Positions 49,557 through 55,268 of a stretch of 55,268 nt of DNA are shown here, piece after piece. Every line of letters starts with the position of its first letter. Position 1 is the first letter of the stretch. The translations under genes were made by a program, and so were the position numbers. Origin of the DNA: Clostridia bacterium (GTDB lineage Bacteria > Bacillota > Clostridia > Acetivibrionales > DSM-2933); NCBI GenBank assembly GCA_026416815.1, contig JAOAEJ010000074.1, positions 1-55,268 of the forward strand. The letters are read 5' to 3'. A model generated the notes under the pieces. The model made no database searches. It saw only the letters and a list, made by a program, of their open reading frames with translations, and was not told the origin of the DNA.

Positions 49557-50573
49557 ATGAAAAGCTTTGTTGCTATTACTAAGCCGTCTTCGTTTAAGAA
49601 GGCAGCTGCAATAGTTGGACTGATACTTATCATAATACTTATAGTAGCAAGTACTTTATACCTAAATGATTTTCTAACTATATTGAGCCTTGAAAAGGTG
49701 GATGACCACCCGCTTTACTCATTAACCTATCATGGAGACTATGATTTTGACTATACTGTTGAAGAAGCAGATAGTGCATACTTCAAACAAAACGGCGGGA
49801 GAATAATGTGCAGCAGCTTTCTGGCACTAAATGAAAAAGGAGAGCCAATATTTGCTCGCAACCTTGACTTTCCCAAGCATCCTGCAGCATTTCTTTTTAC
49901 AAACCCGCCTGGTAAAAATGCTTCGGTAGCTATGACTGACCTGTTGTACATAGGTTATAGCGAAAACAATCCTCCTGAAAAATCATGGTCAAAGGGGGAG
50001 GGGCTTTTAGCAACTCCTCGAGTTCCTGTAGACGGTATGAATGAGTTCGGAGTTGCTGTAGCAGTGTTGTCAGTACCCCATGCCGAACCTCCAAATGACC
50101 CAGGTAAGAAGACTGCCGACGAAGCCGCTCTGACCAGGCTTATGCTGGATAACGCAAAAAATCTGGATGAAGCTATTTCTATAATAAAGCAACATAATAT
50201 AGGATTTACTATCGGGCCTACTCATTTTATGATTGCCGACTCATCAGGAAAGAGTGTTGTTGTAGAATTTTTAGATAATGGAATATTTATTACACCAAAT
50301 ACAAAACCCTGGCAGGTAGCAACAAATTTTATTATACACGGGGCAGAGGCCGAAATGTTCAATGCTGACGCTAGATACAATACTGCTAATAGTATGCTGA
50401 GAAAAGCTAATGGACGTATCTCTGAGGATGAAGCGATGAATATATTGAAGCAGGTTGCCCAGAGCAATACACAATGGTCTGTTGTATATAATCTCAAATC
50501 AGGAGAGGTTAAGGTAGCTATGGGACAGAAGTATAACCAAATCAAAAAATTTAAGCTTGATATGAAAAACTAG
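49557..50573 (+). CDS. membrane-anchored linear amide C-N hydrolase (Ntn, choloylglycine hydrolase/AAT-like)
   Basis: A 338-residue protein with an N-terminal transmembrane segment (about 17-42) and an Ntn-hydrolase domain of the choloylglycine/penicillin V acylase and acyl-CoA:6-APA acyltransferase superfamily. The presumed nucleophile is Cys85 in RIMCSSFLAL, revealed by cleavage of the preceding peptide in active family members. Other conserved elements are FARNLDFP, GMNEFGVAVAVL and the GPTHFMIADSSGKSVVVEF strand. It probably acts at the outer face of the membrane on an amide such as an N-acyl amino acid or a quorum signal; the substrate is not determinable. AAAGGAGGAG precedes the ATG, 14 bases after the BtrH-like gene. 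Confidence 0.85.
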   Translation: MKSFVAITKPSSFKKAAAIVGLILIIILIVASTLYLNDFLTILSLEKVDDHPLYSLTYHGDYDFDYTVEEADSAYFKQNGGRIMCSSFLALNEKGEPIFARNLDFPKHPAAFLFTNPPGKNASVAMTDLLYIGYSENNPPEKSWSKGEGLLATPRVPVDGMNEFGVAVAVLSVPHAEPPNDPGKKTADEAALTRLMLDNAKNLDEAISIIKQHNIGFTIGPTHFMIADSSGKSVVVEFLDNGIFITPNTKPWQVATNFIIHGAEAEMFNADARYNTANSMLRKANGRISEDEAMNILKQVAQSNTQWSVVYNLKSGEVKVAMGQKYNQIKKFKLDMKN

Positions 50574-50673
50574 AAGCCTGTATTAATAAAAGCAATGAAA
50601 GCATAAAGAGAAAAAGTTGTACTTCATGATTATATCGAATAAAACGGCTTCTTAAATAGCTTGAATTAACAAG

Positions 50674-50697
50674 GATAGGGGGAAGAGTCCCCCTATC
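50674..50697. terminator. GC hairpin between convergent genes
   Basis: GATAGGGGG pairs perfectly with CCCCCTATC around six bases. It separates the Ntn-hydrolase and CAP genes and may act in both directions; T-runs are short. Confidence 0.6.
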
Positions 50698-50717
50698 TAA
50701 TTTAGCCTTATACTCTA

Positions 50718-51332
50718 TTAACTCATAGGCTTAATAAACATCTGTGTCCAATAAGCTTTACCGCTCGCATTTTTAGCTAGGCCAACACCTATTTCTGTAT
50801 AAGAGGGGCTTAATATATTCGCCCTATGGCCGGATGAATTCATCCAGGCATTCATAACTTCCTGAGGCGTTCTCTGACCTGCGGCTATGTTTTCCCCAGC
50901 TGCGGAGAATTTTATGCCGAATGTCTCCATCATTTTAAACGGCGAACCATAAGTAGGGGAAGTATGGGAGAAGTAGTTTTTGTTCACCATATCCTGGGAT
51001 TTGTATCTAGCAACTCGTGAAAGCTGCCAGTTTGCCTTCAAGGGAGCAAGCCCCTTCTTCGACCTTTCAACATTAACAAGCCGTATAACTTCGTTCTCCT
51101 GAGTTTTTACTTCATCTATGTTGGGGATGGTAATTTTCTGCCCGGGGTAAATTAAAGCAGGATTTATTACCTGTGGGTTTAGAGAGATTATTTCGCTTAT
51201 CCCAACTTCGTATTTCACTGCAATCTTCCACATGCTGTCTCCTGGCTGTACCGTGTAAGTTGCGGATTGTGCTGAGGCCTTAGTTGTAAAGAGAACCATA
51301 AACATTGCTGCAATTATTAGTATTCTTTTCAT
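50718..51332 (-). CDS. secreted LysM-CAP domain protein (YkwD-like)
   Basis: A 204-residue wall-associated protein. Signal peptide (1-21, ASA cleavage), one LysM domain (about 25-70; YTVQPGDSMWKIAVKYEV...NPALIYPGQKITIP) that binds peptidoglycan, and a CAP/SCP domain (about 80-204; VNVERSKKGLAPLKAN, YFSHTSPTYGSPF, GENIAAGQRTPQEVMNAWMNSSGHRANIL). Family members such as YkwD and the spore-coat SafA-like set are envelope proteins; the enzymatic role of bacterial CAP domains is unsettled. A reverse-strand GAGGTGAA precedes the ATG. It is followed by a hairpin shared with the Ntn-hydrolase gene. Confidence 0.92.
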   Translation of the reverse strand: MKRILIIAAMFMVLFTTKASAQSATYTVQPGDSMWKIAVKYEVGISEIISLNPQVINPALIYPGQKITIPNIDEVKTQENEVIRLVNVERSKKGLAPLKANWQLSRVARYKSQDMVNKNYFSHTSPTYGSPFKMMETFGIKFSAAGENIAAGQRTPQEVMNAWMNSSGHRANILSPSYTEIGVGLAKNASGKAYWTQMFIKPMS

Positions 51333-51491
51333 AAAATATTCACCTCGGTTTATATTCTGTGAGTAAGAAGTGTTTTTTATATCAAGTAATTATTTATAAT
51401 TTAGTTAAATTTATAATTGGCATATAAGTAATGGGTATAAAAAAAGAAAAAATGTGCAAATTTTTGCAAACCTACAGATGAAAAGCATAAA

Positions 51492-51532
51492 TACCCCGAG
51501 GTCCTTATAAGTTATCGTAAGGCCTCAGGGTA
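51492..51532 (-). terminator. terminator of the L,D-transpeptidase gene
   Basis: Arms TACCCCGAGGTCCTTA and TAAGGCCTCAGGGTA pair with one mismatch and a bulge; on the minus strand TATTTAT follows. It sits 35 bases past the stop codon. Confidence 0.65.
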
Positions 51533-51566
51533 CTATTTAGTAAAACTTAGTCTAAACTAAATTGGC

Positions 51567-52610
51567 TTAATAAGCAGGCTGGGTTACACCCCAACTACTA
51601 AGCTTCTCTTCCGAACCAATCCACACATCAGTATTCAACGAAATTAAGCTAAAAAGCTCTTCCACACAGAAATTTGGCATTCTTATACACCCGTGAGAGG
51701 CATTTGTGCCTATTGAGTAGGGGCTATTTGTGCCATGTATACCGTAAGAACTTCCACCTTTGATTGACAATCCCATCCAACGGTATCCAAGAGGGTTATT
51801 AGGCGAGCCGCCTTTAACCGGAGGTGCATATCCTCCACCACCCCATGCAGGATTAATTATTTTATTAACTATTTTAAACTTGCCGTCGGGGGTTAGCGAA
51901 GGTGGATTCCCTACAGCTATAGGGTACTTTTTAATAACTGTCTTATCAAGATATAAAGTGAGTATTCTTTTAGTTTTATTGATGGTAATCCACTTACCTT
52001 TGGAAGGAGCAGTAGTTACCTTATCCAAATAAGTGTATTTGGCAGCAGTTAATCTCTTATTTAAGGCTCCGGAGCTCTGTTTGCCCCAGCTGCCATCGAC
52101 TTTAAGGTTATGATCGCTCTGGAAAAGAACAATTGCGTTCCTCCAGTTCAAGTTAGTATCCTTTGATCTTTCTTTGTAATATCCAAGCTTTTTTAAACCT
52201 TCCTTATAATCTACAGCCTTAGGTGTGGGCGTAGGCACTACCCTTTTTGGAGTAGGCGATGGAGTTACCTTATTCGGTGTGGGAATAGGTGTAAGTGTTG
52301 GTGATGGAGTCATGTTATTCTGTATAGGAGTAGGAATAGGTGATGGTGTCACATTATTAGGTTCAGGTGAAGGACTTGCACCACCGGGTGTGACAATGGG
52401 TGAAGGAATAGGACTAGGACTAGGAGCAACGTCATCATTGGTACCTGTAGGAGTGGATAGAGATGACTCTACCGAACTGTTATAGACAGATTCTATACCG
52501 TGTGTATCAGCTGTTACCAAAAAACTGCATGAAAAACAAAGTATAACAGCTACGACGTACTTGAGTACATTAAAAAATTTTTCCTTACTTATATGGCTTG
52601 TTGTTTCCAT
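51567..52610 (-). CDS. L,D-transpeptidase (YkuD) with Pro-rich linker and peptidoglycan-binding domain
   Basis: A 347-residue membrane-anchored enzyme that makes 3-3 cross-links or attaches proteins to peptidoglycan. Residues about 12-35 form a transmembrane anchor; a Pro/Ser/Thr repeat linker (PSPTPTP-type, about 60-130) follows; then a peptidoglycan-binding-like domain (about 135-180; YKEGLKKLGYY...DGSWGKQSSGAL) and the YkuD domain (about 200-335) with GIHGTNSPYSIG and SHGCIRMPN holding the catalytic His and Cys. ATG 52610 is preferred, with GGGGTG upstream; ATG 52676 lacks a site. Confidence 0.9.
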   Translation of the reverse strand: METTSHISKEKFFNVLKYVVAVILCFSCSFLVTADTHGIESVYNSSVESSLSTPTGTNDDVAPSPSPIPSPIVTPGGASPSPEPNNVTPSPIPTPIQNNMTPSPTLTPIPTPNKVTPSPTPKRVVPTPTPKAVDYKEGLKKLGYYKERSKDTNLNWRNAIVLFQSDHNLKVDGSWGKQSSGALNKRLTAAKYTYLDKVTTAPSKGKWITINKTKRILTLYLDKTVIKKYPIAVGNPPSLTPDGKFKIVNKIINPAWGGGGYAPPVKGGSPNNPLGYRWMGLSIKGGSSYGIHGTNSPYSIGTNASHGCIRMPNFCVEELFSLISLNTDVWIGSEEKLSSWGVTQPAY

Positions 52611-52885
52611 GGTATTGATTACACCCCGCATATAAATTGTTGTAGTAATAATTTTTAGAACAAAAAATTTCAACAAGATATAATATGGTGTACATCTCTA
52701 TTTCGTGACTAAAATTTGATACCAATTTTGAGCATATATTTGGTGAATTTGTACTATTTCCCTGCTTGACTTGTGTAGAAAGATTATAAGGTGAAGCAGC
52801 CAAGCATAGTTCGAGAGATGAGAGAAGGAAATAAAATGGCATGACGAAATTAATCTGTGTTTTGTGGCGGCACTCCATACATGAA

Positions 52886-52914
52886 TTGTATATACAAAGT
52901 TAATATTATATAAT
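52886..52914 (+). promoter_or_regulatory. sigma-A promoter of the HAD/dehydrogenase pair
   Basis: TTGTAT (52886-52891) and TATAAT (52909-52914) with 17-base spacing, 42 bases before the ATG. Confidence 0.65.
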
Positions 52915-52956
52915 GTTATGCAGTATAAGAATAATATTCCGCTCGGGGGTAATTCA

Positions 52957-53610
52957 ATGAAAAAGTTTGCTTTTGTATCTGATTTCGATGGAACACTTTC
53001 ATCAAGGGATTTTTATCATATCATTATTGATAAGTACATGGGAAATGGGGGGAAAGAATTTTATATTGAATGGAAGAAGACTAAAAAGATAAATGTTGAG
53101 TTTTTGAACAGGATATTTGGCTCTATTAATTTAAGCGAAGAGCAAATATTTGATGAAATAATTAAAATCCCTATTGATGTACATGCTAAAAGCTTTATCA
53201 ATAATGTCAAGGAAAATAACGGGGATTTTTATATTGTCAGTGCAGGTACATCCTACTATATTAAAATTCTGCTTGAATACCTTGGGCTCAAAGATGTAAA
53301 GGTAATATCAATGGAGGGTATATACTCAAAAGGGGGTATTGAAATAATACCAGATTCAAGCAGCCCTTACTACTCTGATATTTTCGGACTGGATAAGCGA
53401 AAAGTTGTTGAAAGTATCAGAAAGGATTATGAATACATATTTTTTGCAGGCGACAGTGAGCCTGACCTGGGAGCAGCAAAAGCAGCCGACATGGTGTACG
53501 CAAGAGGAGAGCTGGAGGAATTGCTCCGGAAGGAAGGTATCGGGTTTACGGCGTTTTCTGATTTCAAGCAAATAGAAAAGGATTTATTAGAAAAGGGGTG
53601 GTTAAAATAA
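52957..53610 (+). CDS. HAD-superfamily phosphatase, MtnX/PSPase-like
   Basis: A 217-residue cytosolic phosphatase of HAD subfamily IB. Motif I is DFDGT (nucleophile Asp9, acid Asp11), motif II the Ser/Thr in IVSAGTS, motif III Lys in the RK region and motif IV GDSEPDLGAAKAAD. It is close to MtnX (2-hydroxy-3-keto-5-methylthiopentenyl-1-phosphate phosphatase) and phosphoserine phosphatase-like proteins, but no other methionine-salvage gene is nearby. ATG 52957 follows GGGGGT; ATG 52918 is not chosen because it lacks a site. The following dehydrogenase overlaps its 3' end by 13 bases, implying a joint pathway. Confidence 0.85.
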   Translation: MKKFAFVSDFDGTLSSRDFYHIIIDKYMGNGGKEFYIEWKKTKKINVEFLNRIFGSINLSEEQIFDEIIKIPIDVHAKSFINNVKENNGDFYIVSAGTSYYIKILLEYLGLKDVKVISMEGIYSKGGIEIIPDSSSPYYSDIFGLDKRKVVESIRKDYEYIFFAGDSEPDLGAAKAADMVYARGELEELLRKEGIGFTAFSDFKQIEKDLLEKGWLK

Positions 53611-54677
53611 AAGTGCAAACTCATAAAATTTCCATTCCGGTCATTCTGGAGGTAGGAACAGACAAACTGAGAGAACTGGACCGCTATATAATAAAAGCCG
53701 GAATCAAGAAAATAACTGTATTTCTTGGGGAGGGAATCAGAGAACTTTTTGGTGAGACGATATTCCGGGCCCTCAATGAAAACAAAGAACTGGAATTACT
53801 GGCGGATAATGATTGCGACCAGAATTCCATGGAATACATAATGGGAAAGGCTTTTTCCATTCCATCGGGTACTGAGGCTATTGTGGGAATAGGTGGGGGC
53901 AAAGCTCTTGATGTGGCGAAGTACATAGCTTTTTTAAATGATATTCCTTTTATTAGTGTTCCCACATCTACGGCACATGATGGGTTTGCAAGTTCGGGTT
54001 GTTCTCTGTATATAAATGAGAGAAGAACCTCTGTACATGCGCGTATGCCCTATGGAATCATTGTTGACACTAATATAATCAAAAACTCACCTGAAAAATT
54101 CATTTATTCAGGTATCGGTGATATTGTTTCAAAGGTAACGGCAGTATTTGATTGGCAGTTTGAAGAACAGCAGGGTGTCACAAGAGTGGATGACCTGGCT
54201 ATGATGATAGCAAAAAAATCAGTTAATAGTATAGCAAGAATGCCTTACAGCGATATCAAGGAAGACTTTTTCATAAAGGAGCTTGTAGATTCTCTGACTA
54301 TGAGTGGCATTGCGATGGAGATAGCGGGCAACAGCTCACCTGCAAGTGGGAGTGAACACCTCATATCCCATGCCCTTGATAAAATGACCAAAACACCTCA
54401 GCTGCATGGCATACAAGTAGGTATAGCAACCTATATAATGAGTATTGTCCAAAACCACCGCTATGAGAGAGTAAGGAAATTTCTAAGCGATACGGGTTTT
54501 TTCAACTTTGTTAAAACCCTTCGCCTGAATGCAGAAGATTATGAAAAAGCCATAGATATGGCTCCATCCATAAAACCAAACAGGATGACATACGTGCACG
54601 TTCCGGAATTCAGGGAAAAAGCGAAAAAAGTCATTTATGAAGACGATATACTGAATCAAGTATTCAACGTTGTATAA
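53598..54677 (+). CDS. sn-glycerol-1-phosphate dehydrogenase-like, iron-containing alcohol dehydrogenase family
   Basis: A 359-residue NAD(P)-dependent dehydrogenase. Features: GGGKALDVAKY (cofactor), PTSTAHDGFASSGCSLY, metal ligands in SGSEHLISHALD and QLHGIQVGI, as in EgsA/AraM-type G1P dehydrogenases that reduce dihydroxyacetone phosphate to sn-glycerol 1-phosphate. In B. subtilis AraM works with PcrB in making an archaeal-type ether lipid; here a HAD phosphatase is the overlapping partner. The GTG start (53598) abuts AAAAGG; GTG 53613 is an alternative with better spacing. Substrate could be another phosphorylated polyol. A terminator follows. Confidence 0.88.
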   Translation: MVKIKVQTHKISIPVILEVGTDKLRELDRYIIKAGIKKITVFLGEGIRELFGETIFRALNENKELELLADNDCDQNSMEYIMGKAFSIPSGTEAIVGIGGGKALDVAKYIAFLNDIPFISVPTSTAHDGFASSGCSLYINERRTSVHARMPYGIIVDTNIIKNSPEKFIYSGIGDIVSKVTAVFDWQFEEQQGVTRVDDLAMMIAKKSVNSIARMPYSDIKEDFFIKELVDSLTMSGIAMEIAGNSSPASGSEHLISHALDKMTKTPQLHGIQVGIATYIMSIVQNHRYERVRKFLSDTGFFNFVKTLRLNAEDYEKAIDMAPSIKPNRMTYVHVPEFREKAKKVIYEDDILNQVFNVV

Positions 54678-54766
54678 AAGTATTAATAGAGCAGTTTTTA
54701 TAAGTGGAAAAGCAATGTTGTAAAAACTAAACAGCATATGGAACAAATTTATATAAGTAAAAGTCA

Positions 54767-54816
54767 AAGGAGCTGATACACAATGAAATGAGTAGTTGCC
54801 TATCAGCCTTCTTTTT
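54767..54816 (+). terminator. terminator after the dehydrogenase gene
   Basis: AAGGAGCTGATA pairs with TATCAGCCTT with a two-base bulge across a 22-base loop, followed by CTTTTT. Confidence 0.65.
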
Positions 54817-54923
54817 AAAGGGTGTACCCAGTAAAGCTATGTTATACTTATTTGTGCAAATTTGGTACAGATAATTGCGAAGAAATACTATGTGTTTGGT
54901 ATAAATTTCTAGAGTAAGATATG

Positions 54924-54952
54924 TTGACACAATACATTTACCGTGTTAAGAT
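54924..54952 (+). promoter_or_regulatory. rRNA operon promoter P1
   Basis: Perfect TTGACA (54924-54929), 17-base spacer and TAAGAT (54947-54952). Transcription should start near 54959, at a CCGCTC/GAGCGG hairpin (54959-54976). Confidence 0.85.
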
Positions 54953-54958
54953 AACACT

Positions 54959-54976
54959 CCGCTCGCAAGTGAGCGG
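54959..54976 (+). promoter_or_regulatory. 5' hairpin of the P1 rRNA transcript
   Basis: CCGCTC pairs with GAGCGG around GCAAGT, six bases after the -10 box. The P2 unit carries the same CCGCTC at the same distance. Confidence 0.6.
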
Positions 54977-55021
54977 CACAATAAAGGAATGACGGAAGAA
55001 TAAATTGATAAGAAAAAAGTG

Positions 55022-55050
55022 TTGACATAAGCAACACGGCATGGTAAGAT
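55022..55050 (+). promoter_or_regulatory. rRNA operon promoter P2
   Basis: Perfect TTGACA (55022-55027), 17-base spacer and TAAGAT (55045-55050). CCGCTC begins six bases after the -10 as in P1, forming a CGCTC gaga GAGCG hairpin (55058-55071). Confidence 0.85.
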
Positions 55051-55071
55051 ATGATTCCGCTCGAGAGAGCG

Positions 55072-55268
55072 AATAAACGGTTTGATGAATCAAACCCGGA
55101 GATAATAATGTATCGAATTTTGCTAAAGCAAAATCGACTGGACTTTGAAAAGTAAACAGTGTAAGTGTAAAGGAACTTGTTAATTAAAATGAGTAACTTG
55201 CGAACTTTATAAAAAGTCAGTAAGTAATAAAAGAGCTAACAAATTTTCAAATATAAATTTAATTTGAG
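55072..55268 (+). other. 16S rRNA leader, truncated by the window end
   Basis: No coding capacity. It contains GGACTTTGAAAAGTAAACAG (55139-55158), the kind of box found in Firmicute rRNA leaders, and ends in AAATTTAATTTGAG, where 16S genes of clostridia usually continue as AGTTTGATCCTGGCTCAG. The 16S gene therefore should begin within a few bases beyond 55268. This is inference from position and leader similarity. Confidence 0.75.

Noticed and set aside
52957..53610. Naming the HAD protein mtnX or serB.
   Set aside because: Motifs fit both and no methionine-salvage or serine genes are nearby; the adjoining dehydrogenase points elsewhere.

Overview
The window reads as a chromosomal segment of a low-GC, anaerobic, Gram-positive bacterium of the Clostridia. 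Supporting signs are strong AGGAGG ribosome binding sites, GTG/TTG starts, a class I c-di-GMP riboswitch, a YjfB-like motility protein, copper-amine-oxidase-N stalk proteins, WG-repeat and DUF3298 proteins, and clostridial-type Ser/Thr kinases. The genus is not determined; a relative of the cellulolytic clostridia is a guess. The last ~350 bases are the promoter and leader region of a ribosomal RNA operon, and the window appears to stop just short of the 16S gene.

Layout. 1-6.8 kb: acetolactate synthase (ilvB), DEAD-box RNA helicase, YfmM-type ABC-F ATPase, SatP-like acetate transporter and a small zinc-ribbon protein. 7.0-14.0 kb: a signalling cluster of a large hybrid histidine kinase with three receivers, CheR methyltransferase, CheB methylesterase and a REC-GGDEF diguanylate cyclase. 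14-19.5 kb: SDR oxidoreductase, hexapeptide acetyltransferase, membrane ferredoxin-like protein, a His-rich peptide overlapping a minimal protein kinase, and a membrane metallophosphoesterase. 19.6-23.9 kb: a c-di-GMP-I riboswitch whose foldings predict an OFF switch, controlling a secreted subtilase with eight FlgD-like Ig repeats. 24.1-26.8 kb: a MoxR-ATPase / zincin-VWA / small-protein operon. 26.9-31.4 kb: two minus-strand genes (a PLD-family protein and a 911-residue protein of unknown family) that look richer in GC than their neighbours and are probably acquired. 31.6-37.5 kb: a membrane protein and winged-helix regulator pair behind a palindromic operator, the YjfB-like protein, two convergent secreted LamG/copper-amine-oxidase-N proteins (one with a motility-sigma-like promoter) and a DUF3298 protein. 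37.8-45.4 kb: an ABC-2 exporter probably co-transcribed with a large Ser/Thr kinase, then an FG-GAP/WG-repeat/DUF3298 protein. 45.5-54.7 kb: an unrecognised possible metalloprotein, a WYL regulator, a BtrH-like/Ntn-hydrolase pair, LysM-CAP and L,D-transpeptidase cell-wall proteins, and a HAD phosphatase overlapping a glycerol-1-phosphate-dehydrogenase-like gene.

How parts connect. The kinase/CheR/CheB/diguanylate-cyclase cluster could set c-di-GMP levels, and the riboswitch ~6 kb downstream could read them to switch off a surface protease. The YjfB-like gene and the LamG gene with a sigma-D-like promoter add to a motility/sessility theme. Many products are secreted or wall-associated.

Non-coding structure is rich. 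Three families of ~80-150 bp intergenic repeats recur. Family A has three consecutive GC-rich hairpins. Family B is a long imperfect palindrome with a conserved loop and covarying stem. Family C has short terminal inverted repeats and two internal hairpins. A and B share end sequences, sit side by side at three places, and two A copies supply the stop codon of the upstream gene. A separate ~140-base region near 47.2 kb shows nested long-range pairing and may encode a structured RNA. No tRNA gene, CRISPR array, intact transposase or prophage was seen.
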